NCBI GenBank assembly: GCA_046329815.1
Contig: JAXLTY010000002.1
Coordinates: 434,001-498,000, forward strand
Reading direction: 5' to 3'
Origin: JADJSS01 sp046329815
GTDB lineage: Bacteria > Bacteroidota > Bacteroidia > Chitinophagales > JADIYW01
DNA: 64,000 nucleotides
In this document: piece by piece, positions 43,263 through 52,488 of the stretch
How positions within the stretch are numbered: the first letter of the stretch is position 1
Layout: every line of letters starts with the position of its first letter
Translations under genes and position numbers: made by a program
The notes under the pieces: model-generated
Told to the model about the DNA's origin: nothing
What the model saw: only the letters and a program-made list of their open reading frames with translations
Databases searched by the model: none

Positions 43263-43802
43263 CTAAATTACGATTCCGTTGCGCGTGCCATCTATTTTGC
43301 ACGCACGAAAGTGTTTAGGCATTGGTATAGCCACTAAATCATATACAAACGGATGGAGCATACCTATTTCGGTTACTTGTTTTACTTTTTCACCGGTCAC
43401 ATAAAAATTCGTCAGGTAGATAATGTCTTCCCTGTATTTTTCGTACAACCAGTCGCCGAGTTCCGGATGACCGATCTCATGCAAAATAGTGAGTCCGTAG
43501 CAATTGGCTTCCCATTCGTAGCGCTGCAGTTTAAACAACAGGTCTGCATCCGGATTGATATGCAAGACCGAACCCAGTTCCACATATTTATCATCGATGC
43601 CCCATTGGATGCAATGACCAATTAAATGAACAGCATTGAACAGCTTTTCTTCCGGTGTAAGATCCGGTGAAATCCAGATGTCTGTACCATTGATATCACC
43701 TTTAAAGAACGGATCGAGGTTCTTTGAGTTAATGATATTTAACCGCAACTGATCGGCAGCATAGGCCTCGACAATGTTATAAAAATGAAAATAGTTGATC
43801 AT
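43263..43802 (-). CDS. ImmA/IrrE (M78)-like protein with altered HExxH
   Basis: The 179-residue product has the pattern of M78/ImmA proteases: KLFNAVHLIGHCIQW where the usual motif is HELGH, followed after about 40 residues by YEWEANCYGLTIL, the second conserved helix. The catalytic Glu of HExxH is replaced by Leu (HLIGH), and a later HEIGH occurs in ILHEIGHPE at about residue 108, so a different register could still bind metal. No partner antitoxin is adjacent. Function uncertain; it precedes a mechanosensitive channel gene by three bases in the same direction. Confidence 0.55.
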   Translation of the reverse strand: MINYFHFYNIVEAYAADQLRLNIINSKNLDPFFKGDINGTDIWISPDLTPEEKLFNAVHLIGHCIQWGIDDKYVELGSVLHINPDADLLFKLQRYEWEANCYGLTILHEIGHPELGDWLYEKYREDIIYLTNFYVTGEKVKQVTEIGMLHPFVYDLVAIPMPKHFRACKIDGTRNGIVI

Positions 43803-43805
43803 ATT

Positions 43806-44633
43806 TTATTTACTGATTATAATTCTTGTTGGTGTCGGCCCTTCGATGCCATTAGTATCAAACGCTTTTTTCACCAGTTCCTGCACGCCGAAATACACGT
43901 CCCAATAATCTGACTGCAGTGTATATGGACGAATCGCTAAAGAACACATACCGTCAGCCACTTTCAATACACTCACTTCAGGAGCCGGTGATTTCAATAC
44001 TTTCGGATGGCTAAGCATCGCTTCAGTAGCTACTTTTCTTGCAGTATCTATGTCCTGATTTAATGCAATGGCCATTGTCAAATCTACGCGTAAATTTCCA
44101 TGTGTGGTATAGTTGGTGATAATTCCTGTTGATAATGGTCCGTTCGGAATGATGGTAGTTTTATTGTCCGGTGTTAAAACTGTTGTAGCAAACACGCCTT
44201 GTTCTATAACGGTTCCAACTGTTGCCTGCGCTTCGATAAGGTCACCTACTTTAAATGGTTTGAAGATCAATATCATGACGCCGCCTGCTAAATTTCCCAA
44301 TGAGCCGTTGAGTGCCGCGCCAATTGCTAAACCTGCGCCGGCTAATAATGCTGCAAACGAAGTGATATCGATACCGATCATGCTGGCAATGCTCAGAATA
44401 AGCATAATATTCAGCATCACTTTCATTAAAGAAAGCAGAAAACCTTGCAGTGATTTGTCATAATTTTTTCGGTTCATGATATTCGACAATACATCTACTA
44501 ACTTGCGAATAATGAAGGAACCGATAATGTACACTAAAATGGCGCCGATCAGTTTTGGAGCAAAAGCCATTGCCATGTCTTGTAATTTTGCTACATAGTT
44601 GTAACCTGCCTGAAGTTGAATTTGTGAAAGCAT
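43806..44633 (-). CDS. Small-conductance mechanosensitive channel, MscS type
   Basis: The 275-residue protein has three membrane helices, with the pore helix GAGLAIGAALNGSLGNLAGG (the Gly/Ala-packed TM3), then the beta domain beginning FKPFKVGDLIEAQ and a C-terminal alpha/beta part. It opens under membrane tension to release osmolytes. It lies three bases before the ImmA-like gene. Confidence 0.95.
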   Translation of the reverse strand: MLSQIQLQAGYNYVAKLQDMAMAFAPKLIGAILVYIIGSFIIRKLVDVLSNIMNRKNYDKSLQGFLLSLMKVMLNIMLILSIASMIGIDITSFAALLAGAGLAIGAALNGSLGNLAGGVMILIFKPFKVGDLIEAQATVGTVIEQGVFATTVLTPDNKTTIIPNGPLSTGIITNYTTHGNLRVDLTMAIALNQDIDTARKVATEAMLSHPKVLKSPAPEVSVLKVADGMCSLAIRPYTLQSDYWDVYFGVQELVKKAFDTNGIEGPTPTRIIISK

Positions 44634-44740
44634 TTTTTTTTGTTTAAAATGATAAAGAAATTGGTTTATTGTTAAACGATTGATGTAGTTTTATTGATTT
44701 ACGTTGCACACAAGTTTTCGTTTGAATTACAAATATTACA

Positions 44741-45310
44741 CTATTTAATTATATTTTTCTTTACTCTGCTTAAAGAAGTTGGTGTTACACCTATAAAAGA
44801 CGCTAAATATTTTTGCGGTATGGATTGCAGTAATTCCGGTTTATTTAACAGATCGAGATATCGTTGCTCAGCGGTGTCTTTTTGCAATGCTGTGAAGCGT
44901 GCCAATAAATGCAATATCACATCTTCCCAGAATTTGCGCATCATTTCCTGCATTTTTGGATGTGTCTCATACAGTTTATTGAGTGTGATTTTAGGCAAAT
45001 ATAAAATCTCTGTTTCTTCAATTGCCTGTAGAAAATAATTGGTTGGCGTTTCGCTGATGAAACTGTAAATTTCTATAGCTGACGAATGATTCAAGGCAAA
45101 CCACACTGAAATTTCTACATCTTCGTGTATATAATAGAGGCGAAGGCAGCCATTTTGCACAAAAATCAGGTCGCTGCATATTTCGCCTTCACGAAGTACA
45201 AATTCATTTCTTTTAATTTTTTTAGATTTGAATTTAGAAACAATACTTTCCAATTCTTCTGCCGGAAGCTGAACATATTCGCTGAAGAATTTTTTTAGTT
45301 CGGTGGACAT
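44741..45310 (-). CDS. Crp/Fnr-like transcription regulator
   Basis: The 189-residue protein has an N-terminal cyclic-nucleotide-binding-like domain (EFVLREGEICSDLIFVQNGCLRLYY) and a C-terminal winged helix with QKYLASFIGVTPTSLSRVKKN. The ligand pocket Arg-Ser/Thr pair of true cAMP sites is not obvious, so the effector is unknown. A -7-like box TATGTTTA is at 45325-45332 (minus). No target is evident from neighbours. Confidence 0.85.
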   Translation of the reverse strand: MSTELKKFFSEYVQLPAEELESIVSKFKSKKIKRNEFVLREGEICSDLIFVQNGCLRLYYIHEDVEISVWFALNHSSAIEIYSFISETPTNYFLQAIEETEILYLPKITLNKLYETHPKMQEMMRKFWEDVILHLLARFTALQKDTAEQRYLDLLNKPELLQSIPQKYLASFIGVTPTSLSRVKKNIIK

Positions 45311-45368
45311 ATTTTACAGTGATATAAACATAGTCAAAAAATCGGAAGTATAAAATGGAATTTTAAAG

Positions 45369-45442
45369 TGGAGCATATCGGATTCGAACCGATCGCCTCT
45401 TCACTGCCAGCGAAGCGCTCTAGCCAAATGAGCTAATGCCCC
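45369..45442 (-). tRNA. tRNA-Ala (GGC)
   Basis: The minus strand folds as a complete tRNA: 7-bp acceptor stem (GGGGCAT with ATGCTCC), anticodon loop CTGGCAG with anticodon GGC, T-loop TTCGAAT. CCA is not encoded. Confidence 0.95.
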
Positions 45443-45495
45443 AAAAAAATAAAAAAGAGTATAAAAAATTGAAATACAATTAATTATACTCTTCG

Positions 45496-45580
45496 CAGAG
45501 AGAGAGGGATTCGAACCCCCGGACCTGTTACAGTCAACGGTTTTCAAGACCGCCGCATTCGACCGCTCTGCCATCTCTCT
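45496..45580 (-). tRNA. tRNA-Ser (TGA)
   Basis: The minus strand has an acceptor stem AGAGAGA with TCTCTCT, an anticodon loop CTTGAAA with anticodon TGA, and the long variable arm of a class II tRNA. It starts with A where most tRNA-Ser start with G. CCA is not encoded. Confidence 0.94.
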
Positions 45581-45632
45581 AATTGGAGTGCAAATATAAG
45601 GAATGAAATTTGAAATCAAAATTAAATAAAAG

Positions 45633-45660
45633 AAAACAGGACACAAATTTGTGTCCTGTT
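45633..45660 (-). terminator. Terminator of the T9SS-exported protein gene
   Basis: AACAGGACACAAA (45635-45647) is followed at once by its complement (45648-45660); read on the minus strand the stem is followed by a T-rich run. It is 24 bases past the stop at 45685. Confidence 0.88.
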
Positions 45661-45684
45661 AAAAAAAATTATTCTTAGAAAAAA

Positions 45685-48144
45685 TTATTCTACAATAAAT
45701 GTTTTTACTGATTTAAAGTCTTTATTTTCTATATTGATGATGTATAAACCTTTTGCCAAATCAGGTAAATTGATCTGCAACTGATTATTTACATTATATG
45801 AATTTGCAAAAACATTTCTGCCTACATTGTCAAAAATAGTAACGTTTGTATTTCCTACAGCATTTTTCTCAAATTCTACATTTAAGATATTTGTAGTTGG
45901 ATTCGGAAACAATTTTATTGCCACCTGATTCGTGTTATTTCTGATACCTGTCACTGTTTTTGTTTTAACTGTAGTAGTAGCCAATCCTGAATAATTTGGT
46001 CCGTTTGTACAGTTTTTATTTTTAAATGTAACTATAAATATTTTATACACAGTACTTGATGACAAACCTGTTAATACAGTTGACGAATCTGTTCCTCTAT
46101 AATAGACTATTGGTTGAGTTGTTCCTGTAGATGGAATTGTAGCTCCAACACCATAATATATACTATCATGTAAAGTTACATTACCTACCGTTGTTGTTGG
46201 TGCAGCAAATACCATAACACTATCTGCATTTGCAGGATTTGTCCATTTTATAGAAATTGAATTTGTAGTAGAATCTACTTTAATAATAGATGTATTGGAA
46301 ACACCAGTTGGATCTTGGCAGTCTGTACCTGCTGCTGTGCGTATTAATACATTTGCTAAACCGCCATAATTTGGACCGAATGTACAGTTTTTGTTATTGA
46401 ATGATACAACGAAGATTTTGTACACTGTATTTGTTACTAAACCAGTCAATGTTAATGATGAATCAGTACCTCTGTAATATACTTTTGGTGGTGTTGCACC
46501 AGCCGTTGGAATAATACTGTTTAATAAATAGTAGGTAGAATCATGTATTGTTACAAATCCGATAGTGTTAGTTGGAGCTGCAAAAACCATTACACTATCC
46601 GCATTTGCATTTGTCCACTTAATAGAAATGGTACTTGTAGTAGAATCTACTTTAATAATTTTGGCAGTAGAAACACCAGCCGGATTTGTGCAGTCTGTAT
46701 TTACAATTCCACCGGCAGTTGCAAACGTTCTTGCATTTACACCGGCATAATTTGGTCCGTTTGTACAGTTTTTATTGTTAAACGTAACTACGTAGATTTT
46801 ATAGTAAGTATCTGTCGATAAACCTGTAAAAGTGAATGAAGAATCTGTTCCTCTGTATTTTACTGTTGCCAGAACACCATTAGATGATGTAATAGTAGAA
46901 TTTACAGGATAAGCTGCACTGTCTCTAACTGTTACAAAGCCAACGGTGCTTGGTGCAATCAACACCATAACGCTGTCTGCATTAGCAGGATTTGTCCATT
47001 TTACTGTAATAGTTGAATTCGTTGAATCTGTTTTGGTTAAACTAGTAGCAGCAGATGGTTGAACGCAGTCAGTGCTTAATTGTTGTGTTGTAAATGAATC
47101 TGCAACAAAAGTTGTTGCATAAGATGGTCCGCCGGTACAAGCATTATTAAATGATGTTACAGCGATATAGTATTTTGTATTTGGTGATAAAGCTGTGGCT
47201 GAGAAAGTTGTATCTATGTCAAAATTCAAACATTTGTATGAATTAGTGAAAAGAGGATAGTTCGTTCCTTCTGTAAATGCAGTGCCGTTAAATGTCGCAG
47301 GATTACCTGATAATTTTGCAGTACCAATAAATGCCACATAACCATTTGGATCAGGAGCTGCGTTTTTGTAAGTAATTTTTGCTGAAGTAGTAGTAATGTT
47401 GCTTACTGCCAAGTTAGTTGGAATAGCAGTTGGCGTTGTACAAGCCGGTAAAGAACCTGTTGTAAATGTTGCACTAATATCATCAATTGCCAAAATATCA
47501 TCGTTACCAAAGATATTATAGTCATTAAAACGCAACCAAAATGTTGTGCCATTTGGAATATTTAAACTGTTTAATGTTGTTGATTGAGTTGTTGTAATGG
47601 TGTTGCCATCTAAAGCACCAACTGTAGAAGTACTGTTAATACTTACAGCAGATAATGCAAGAGCTGTTGTCCATGTTCCTGTATGTACAGAATCTGAACC
47701 GATATTATACTCAGCAATTAATGTATCAGGATGGCTTGCTGTATTGTTTCCACGACGCCATTGTTCCAATTTATAAGAAATTTGAATAGATGTAATTGTT
47801 GAACCAGTATTATTTATACATTTAACACCTAAATACATAGGCGCATTTGCATTGCTTATTAAAGTAGCTAATGCTCTGTCTGTGCTTGCTGCAGCACCTA
47901 CAGAGTAGAAACCTGAAGCAGTTGCAGTACCTGCAGTTGTCTGAATACTGTCTTTCGCATTTCCTGCCGGATTGAAATACGTGTACCATCCATTAGGCAA
48001 TACAGATTTTGGAGAAGTACCTGTTGTAGGTAAAGTATTGAAATTTTGTGTGTACACAAATCCATTGGATGTTACACTTACAGATTGAGCATTGACACTA
48101 ATAATAGCCATCAATAGTAGAAAAGAAAGTAATATTTTTTTCAT
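45685..48144 (-). CDS. Large T9SS-exported protein with four FN3-like modules
   Basis: The 819-residue protein has a signal peptide (ILLSFLLLMAIISVNAQ), an N-terminal beta region (about 30-230), four fibronectin-type-III-like modules of about 110 residues starting near CTTPTAIPT, CVQPSAATS, CTNPAGVST and CQDPTGVSN, and a C-terminal type A sorting domain (LFPNPTTNILNVEFEK...GLYIINIENKDFKSVKTFIVE) that targets it to the type IX secretion system. The last three modules share most residues, for example YKIFVVSFNNKNCTFGPNY, showing recent duplication. An adhesin or surface-binding role is inferred. An exact -7 box TACCTTTG is at 48162-48169. Confidence 0.9.
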   Translation of the reverse strand: MKKILLSFLLLMAIISVNAQSVSVTSNGFVYTQNFNTLPTTGTSPKSVLPNGWYTYFNPAGNAKDSIQTTAGTATASGFYSVGAAASTDRALATLISNANAPMYLGVKCINNTGSTITSIQISYKLEQWRRGNNTASHPDTLIAEYNIGSDSVHTGTWTTALALSAVSINSTSTVGALDGNTITTTQSTTLNSLNIPNGTTFWLRFNDYNIFGNDDILAIDDISATFTTGSLPACTTPTAIPTNLAVSNITTTSAKITYKNAAPDPNGYVAFIGTAKLSGNPATFNGTAFTEGTNYPLFTNSYKCLNFDIDTTFSATALSPNTKYYIAVTSFNNACTGGPSYATTFVADSFTTQQLSTDCVQPSAATSLTKTDSTNSTITVKWTNPANADSVMVLIAPSTVGFVTVRDSAAYPVNSTITSSNGVLATVKYRGTDSSFTFTGLSTDTYYKIYVVTFNNKNCTNGPNYAGVNARTFATAGGIVNTDCTNPAGVSTAKIIKVDSTTSTISIKWTNANADSVMVFAAPTNTIGFVTIHDSTYYLLNSIIPTAGATPPKVYYRGTDSSLTLTGLVTNTVYKIFVVSFNNKNCTFGPNYGGLANVLIRTAAGTDCQDPTGVSNTSIIKVDSTTNSISIKWTNPANADSVMVFAAPTTTVGNVTLHDSIYYGVGATIPSTGTTQPIVYYRGTDSSTVLTGLSSSTVYKIFIVTFKNKNCTNGPNYSGLATTTVKTKTVTGIRNNTNQVAIKLFPNPTTNILNVEFEKNAVGNTNVTIFDNVGRNVFANSYNVNNQLQINLPDLAKGLYIINIENKDFKSVKTFIVE

Positions 48145-48161
48145 ATTGTAATTTTACCTTG

Positions 48162-48169
48162 CAAAGGTA
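48162..48169 (-). promoter_or_regulatory. -7 box of the T9SS protein gene
   Basis: The minus strand reads TACCTTTG, an exact TAnnTTTG match, 17 bases before the ATG at 48144. Confidence 0.6.
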
Positions 48170-48241
48170 GCTATAATATAGCCAGTTTTAGCACTTTTTA
48201 ACATAAAATATTCAACACTATAATGTGTTTTTTGTGCATAA

Positions 48242-48269
48242 AAAAGCCGAACTATGGTGTTCGGCTTTT
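48242..48269 (-). terminator. Terminator of metK
   Basis: AAAAGCCGAAC (48242-48252) pairs with GTTCGGCTTTT (48259-48269), with A and T runs on the outer sides; it follows the metK stop at 48291. Confidence 0.88.
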
Positions 48270-48290
48270 CAGTTGTGTTTTGAGTTAAAT

Positions 48291-49571
48291 TTATTTCAAT
48301 TTAAACGCTTTTTTAACAGCATCTACATAGTCTAGCTTTTCCCAAGTGAATAATTCCACCTGTACTTTTTTCTCATTTTCTTTTCCTTTATTGAAAACTT
48401 TAGTTACTACTTCGTTTTTACGACCCATGTGACCATAAGCTGCTGTTTCACTGTAGATTGGATTGCGTAATTTAAATCGTTGCTCGATTGCATATGGACG
48501 CATATCGAATATTTTTTCAGCAATTTTTGCAATTTCACCATCAGTCAAATCTACCTTATTGGTTCCATAAGTATCGATGAACAAACCGCAAGGTTTTGCA
48601 ACACCAATAGCATAAGATACTTGCACCAATACTTCGTCAGCAACACCTGCAGCTACTAAATTTTTAGCGATATGACGAGTCGCGTATGCAGCGCTTCTGT
48701 CCACTTTACTTGGATCTTTACCGGAAAACGCGCCACCACCGTGAGCACCTTTTCCACCGTAAGTATCAACGATAATTTTACGACCAGTCAAACCTGTATC
48801 ACCGTGCGGTCCGCCAATAACGAATTTTCCGGTTGGATTGATATGATAAGTAATTTTATCGTTGAATAATTTCTGAATAGCCGGTTTCAATTGTTTTTTC
48901 ACTCTTGGAATGATTACTTCAATGATGTCTTTTTTAATTTTAGCTAACATTTTAGCATCTGAATCAAAATCATCGTGTTGTGTTGAAACAACAATAGTAT
49001 CAATACGAATTGGTTGGTTTACATCATTATATTCAATCGTAACCTGGCTTTTCGCATCAGGACGCAAATATTTCAATTCTTTACCGGCGCGACGTGTTTT
49101 TGAAAGTTCCTGCAAGATTTTGTGTGCAATATCTAAAGCCAAAGGCATATAGTTATCTGTTTCTTTTGTTGCGTAACCAAACATCATACCTTGATCGCCT
49201 GCACCTTGTGCATTCGCTTTTGTCTCAAAATCTTCTTTTTTAGACTTTCTGTCAACGCCTTGATTGATATCAGAAGACTGTTCGTGAATTGCAGAAAAAA
49301 TACCGCAAGAATTTGCTTCGAACATATATTCAGATTTTGTGTAACCGATCTTACGGATCACATCGCGTGCGATTTCCTGAACATCTAAATATGCTTTTGA
49401 TTTTACTTCGCCAGCCAACACTACCTGACCTGTGGTTACTAATGTTTCGCAAGCTACTTTTGATTGCGCGTCATACGCTAAAAAGTTATCGATTAATGCG
49501 TCTGAAATTTGATCAGCTACTTTGTCCGGATGACCTTCTGAAACTGATTCTGATGTGAATAAATAAGGCAT
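48291..49571 (-). CDS. metK: S-adenosylmethionine synthetase
   Basis: The 426-residue enzyme has the family signatures: SEGHPDKVADQISDA with active-site His and Asp, GAGDQGMMFGYA, GGPHGDTGLTGRKI, and GGGAFSGKDPSKVDRS. It makes SAM from methionine and ATP in the cytoplasm. Length is normal. The upstream region has an exact -7 box (49624-49631) but no riboswitch-like structure. Confidence 0.98.
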   Translation of the reverse strand: MPYLFTSESVSEGHPDKVADQISDALIDNFLAYDAQSKVACETLVTTGQVVLAGEVKSKAYLDVQEIARDVIRKIGYTKSEYMFEANSCGIFSAIHEQSSDINQGVDRKSKKEDFETKANAQGAGDQGMMFGYATKETDNYMPLALDIAHKILQELSKTRRAGKELKYLRPDAKSQVTIEYNDVNQPIRIDTIVVSTQHDDFDSDAKMLAKIKKDIIEVIIPRVKKQLKPAIQKLFNDKITYHINPTGKFVIGGPHGDTGLTGRKIIVDTYGGKGAHGGGAFSGKDPSKVDRSAAYATRHIAKNLVAAGVADEVLVQVSYAIGVAKPCGLFIDTYGTNKVDLTDGEIAKIAEKIFDMRPYAIEQRFKLRNPIYSETAAYGHMGRKNEVVTKVFNKGKENEKKVQVELFTWEKLDYVDAVKKAFKLK

Positions 49572-49623
49572 TTTTAAAATTAATTTTTAATGATTTATAT
49601 GGATTGATTTATTTTTCGAAGCA

Positions 49624-49631
49624 CAAAAGTA
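49624..49631 (-). promoter_or_regulatory. -7 box of metK
   Basis: The minus strand reads TACTTTTG, an exact TAnnTTTG match, 52 bases before the ATG at 49571. The leader contains no evident SAM riboswitch stem. Confidence 0.6.
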
Positions 49632-49733
49632 GGTAATCTTGTAAAGAAAACAAAATTTACGCTGTTATAGATTTGTTTGCTTATCAACATGTTTTACACC
49701 GAAAAAATCATTATTTTTTCATATTTTTCAATA

Positions 49734-51023
49734 ATGATAGCAAAAGAGTCTTTTTTATTTAAAAACTGGGCAAATAATATTCAGCATAAAACACCTGTTT
49801 TTGCACAACCAACTACCGAAAATGAGATTATTGGATTGGTAAAAAAATATACCAAGATTAGAGTGGTTGGTACTGGTCATTCGTGGTCTGCACTTTGTGA
49901 AAGTGATGAATTACTGATCAATCTGGATTTGTACAATCAAATGACCAATATCGACAGAACAAATAAAACAATTACCGTTCAGGCAGGCATTAAACTTAAA
50001 CACTTAAATCTGTTATTGGATAAAGAAGGTTTTGCCTTAATCAATTTAGGTTCGATTGATGAGCAAAGTATGGCTGGCGCTATACAAACCGGCACACACG
50101 GAACAGGTATCAGTTTTTCTAATTTGGCATCGCAAGTATTGTCGTTTAGTCTGATCAAAGCTAATGGTGAGAAAATAATGTTGCACAAAGGCGATGAGCT
50201 ATTCAATGCGGCCATTATTAGTTTAGGTTGTCTTGGAATTATTTCTGAAATGACTTTACAAGTAACTGATGCATTTAATTTGCACGATAAAACATATACG
50301 CAGGATTTCAACGAAGTGATTGAAAATCTGGATACTTTAATACAACAAAACGATCATTTTAAATTATGGTGGCTGCCGCCAACAAAAGATATTGTCGTTT
50401 TTACTTATAAACGAACGCAAGAGCAACCCAATGATTCAGCTATCAGGAGATTTTTTCAGGAAGTAGTGTTGTCGGTTTGGGGTTTTCGCTTGATGGTTTT
50501 TATTGGTAATCTATTCAATTTTTTGCGTAAGTATATCAATGTTTATTTAACCAATCAAATGAAAGGTCCTTTGGACAGGATTGAAAAAAGCTATAAAGTG
50601 TATGTAGTTCCCGAACCGCCAAAACACCGCGAAACGGAATGGGCTTTTGATGTAAAAGACGCGAAAGCATTACTGAAAGAATATCAACAGATCTTTACCG
50701 GAAATATGCCATTCTCGTTTAATTTTATTCAGGAAATACGGTTTACGAAAGGCGATGATTTTTGGCTGAGTGAATGTTATCAACGTGATACGATCTGGAT
50801 TGGTGCGTATAATCATAACTGCAAACAATGGCCTGCTATTTTAGATTATTTTGAAGTATTTGCAAAGAAACATAACGGCAGACCGCATTACGGAAAGGAG
50901 TTTCATGTACGCAAGGAATACTTATCGCAACAATATCCAAAATACTCAGATTTTATAGAGCTTCGCAAACAAATGGATCCGGAAAATAAGTTTGGCAATA
51001 AATTGATTGATGAACTGTTCTAA
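49734..51023 (+). CDS. FAD-linked sugar-lactone oxidase
   Basis: From ATG 49734 (MIAKESFLFKNWANN) the product has 429 residues. It has the FAD-binding PCMH-type domain with RVVGTGHSWSAL (the His is the usual flavin link in this family) and a C-terminal ALO/L-gulonolactone-oxidase domain with NGRPHYGKEFHV and the end DPENKFGN. It likely oxidises a sugar lactone or alditol; substrate unknown. TATTTTTC at 49722-49729 ends five bases before the ATG, again leaderless spacing. Confidence 0.9.
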   Translation: MIAKESFLFKNWANNIQHKTPVFAQPTTENEIIGLVKKYTKIRVVGTGHSWSALCESDELLINLDLYNQMTNIDRTNKTITVQAGIKLKHLNLLLDKEGFALINLGSIDEQSMAGAIQTGTHGTGISFSNLASQVLSFSLIKANGEKIMLHKGDELFNAAIISLGCLGIISEMTLQVTDAFNLHDKTYTQDFNEVIENLDTLIQQNDHFKLWWLPPTKDIVVFTYKRTQEQPNDSAIRRFFQEVVLSVWGFRLMVFIGNLFNFLRKYINVYLTNQMKGPLDRIEKSYKVYVVPEPPKHRETEWAFDVKDAKALLKEYQQIFTGNMPFSFNFIQEIRFTKGDDFWLSECYQRDTIWIGAYNHNCKQWPAILDYFEVFAKKHNGRPHYGKEFHVRKEYLSQQYPKYSDFIELRKQMDPENKFGNKLIDELF

Positions 51024-51041
51024 GATTTTCTTAGTACAGAA

Positions 51042-52256
51042 CTATTGCATAGCCCATTCAAAATCTTTGATGATATCTTCTATGTTTTCCAAACCAACCG
51101 AAACACGAATCAAGCCATCAGTAATGCCGTTTTGCAAGCGTTGTTCTCTGCTTACATTTACATGGCTGGTAGAAGCAGAGTGCGTTACTAAAGTATCTGC
51201 CGTGCCTAATGAAGCCGTCAACGTACAAAATTGAATGTTGCGCATCAATTGCATGCCTGCTTCCAAACCACCTTTCAATTCAAAGCTCAACATACCACTA
51301 AAACCTGTCATTTGATCTTTTGCCAAATTATGATCCGCATGATCTTCTAAACCTAAATAATTAACAAAAGAAACTGCTTTATGCTGTTGTAAAAACTGCG
51401 CTAATTGCAATGCGTTTTTTTGATGTTGTTCCATACGCAATGCCAATGTTTTAACGCCATTATTCAATAAAAAAGCTTCAAACGGCGAGCAAATACCACC
51501 AATCATCTTTTGAATATTATACAATCTTTGTTGTATTTCATCGTCTTGTTTTCCAATAACGACACCAGAAGTACCGGTTCCATGTCCATTCAAAAACTTA
51601 GTAGAAGAATGTACCACGAAATCAATTCCGTATTTTAATGGTTGCTGAAAATATGGTGTGGCAAATGTATTGTCAACAATAGTTTTAATGCCTTGATTTT
51701 GCGCGATGGCAGCTAAAGCATCCAAGTCATAACAAGCTAATGTAGGGTTTGCCGGCGTTTCGATATACATTAACTTGATTTTTTCGTCATTGATAATTGC
51801 ATCTTCAACAAAATTCAAATCTTTCAAATCTGCATAAATAACTTCAATGCCATAATCTTTTAAAAAAGAAACAATAAATTCATTTGTCGTGCCGTATAAA
51901 TTTCCTTGCGTGATTATTTTGTCGCCACTTTTTACATTGGCTAATATTGCAACAGAAATAGCAGCCATGCCTGAAGCAAACAACATTCCAAAAGCTGCTT
52001 CGCCATTTCCGATTTCATAATTTTCCAGAGCTGCCATTTTTTCTGCAACCAATCGCACAGTTGGATTGCCTAACCGCGAATAAGTATATACGTCTTTGTT
52101 TTTTCCACCGCTTTTAAAAAATTCAAATGCTGCATCTAAATTTTCATAAGTAAATGTTGATGTTGCATAAATTGGCGGTACATGCGCTGACAAGCCATCG
52201 ATAATCGGATCTTTGACACAAATAGAATGAAATCCTTTTTTAAAATTACTGTTCAT
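51042..52256 (-). CDS. PLP-dependent Cys/Met metabolism enzyme (gamma-synthase/lyase class)
   Basis: The 404-residue protein has the Cys/Met PLP pattern: SRLGNPTVRLVAEKMAALE, GDKIITQGNLYGTT, and the PLP-Lys in VVHSSTKFLNGHGTGTSGVVIG. It could be cystathionine gamma-synthase, O-acetylhomoserine sulfhydrylase or methionine gamma-lyase; the sequence does not decide. An exact -7 box TATTTTTG (minus, 52261-52268) ends five bases before the ATG. A CCGTTTACTC direct repeat lies just beyond, in the opposite orientation. Confidence 0.9.
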   Translation of the reverse strand: MNSNFKKGFHSICVKDPIIDGLSAHVPPIYATSTFTYENLDAAFEFFKSGGKNKDVYTYSRLGNPTVRLVAEKMAALENYEIGNGEAAFGMLFASGMAAISVAILANVKSGDKIITQGNLYGTTNEFIVSFLKDYGIEVIYADLKDLNFVEDAIINDEKIKLMYIETPANPTLACYDLDALAAIAQNQGIKTIVDNTFATPYFQQPLKYGIDFVVHSSTKFLNGHGTGTSGVVIGKQDDEIQQRLYNIQKMIGGICSPFEAFLLNNGVKTLALRMEQHQKNALQLAQFLQQHKAVSFVNYLGLEDHADHNLAKDQMTGFSGMLSFELKGGLEAGMQLMRNIQFCTLTASLGTADTLVTHSASTSHVNVSREQRLQNGITDGLIRVSVGLENIEDIIKDFEWAMQ

Positions 52257-52260
52257 AGTC

Positions 52261-52268
52261 CAAAAATA
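52261..52268 (-). promoter_or_regulatory. -7 box of the PLP enzyme gene, leaderless spacing
   Basis: TATTTTTG on the minus strand matches TAnnTTTG exactly; the A of the ATG at 52256 is five bases after its last base. Confidence 0.6.
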
Positions 52269-52279
52269 GTAATAATTAA

Positions 52280-52347
52280 CCGTTTACTCAATCAAATTGC
52301 CGTTTACTCAATCTAAACCGCTTTTAATTCAAATAATACAATATTTA
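52280..52347 (+). promoter_or_regulatory. Direct-repeat activator-type site plus weak -7 box (site 2)
   Basis: CCGTTTACTC occurs at 52280-52289 and 52300-52309 (period 20 bp). AATATTTA at 52340-52347, one base from TAnnTTTA, starts 40 bases after the second copy starts. This spacing equals that of the other three sites. It faces the plus strand, toward the candidate small RNA. Confidence 0.55.
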
Positions 52348-52351
52348 CAGT

Positions 52352-52458
52352 GCATATACGGTTATAACGTAAAAATTATTTCCGCGGAACGTTACAGTTT
52401 CGATTTAGTTTGTACAAGTAAACTTGTTCAAGTGGACGACGTGAGTCGTCCTTTTTTT
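52352..52458 (+). ncRNA. Candidate small RNA or leader RNA
   Basis: No ORF of note lies here. If transcription starts just after the box at 52340-52347, a transcript of about 107 bases ends in the hairpin GGACGAC-GTGA-GTCGTCC (52434-52451) and a T run. TTCCGCGGAA at 52380-52389 and ACAAGTAAACTTGT at 52414-52427 are further inverted repeats. No plus-strand gene upstream needs this terminator, which is why I propose a small RNA or attenuator. Confidence 0.45.
52434..52458 (+). terminator. Orphan intrinsic terminator, twin of 53999-54027
   Basis: GGACGAC pairs with GTCGTCC across loop GTGA, and seven T residues follow at 52452-52458. Stem and loop are identical to those after the caspase-like gene. 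Confidence 0.85.
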
Positions 52459-52488
52459 ATTTATTTCCGTCATAAAACCTTTCGTAAA

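Noticed and set aside
49572..49640. Possible SAM riboswitch in the metK leader.
   Set aside because: The leader is short and AT-rich with no stem layout of a known SAM class.
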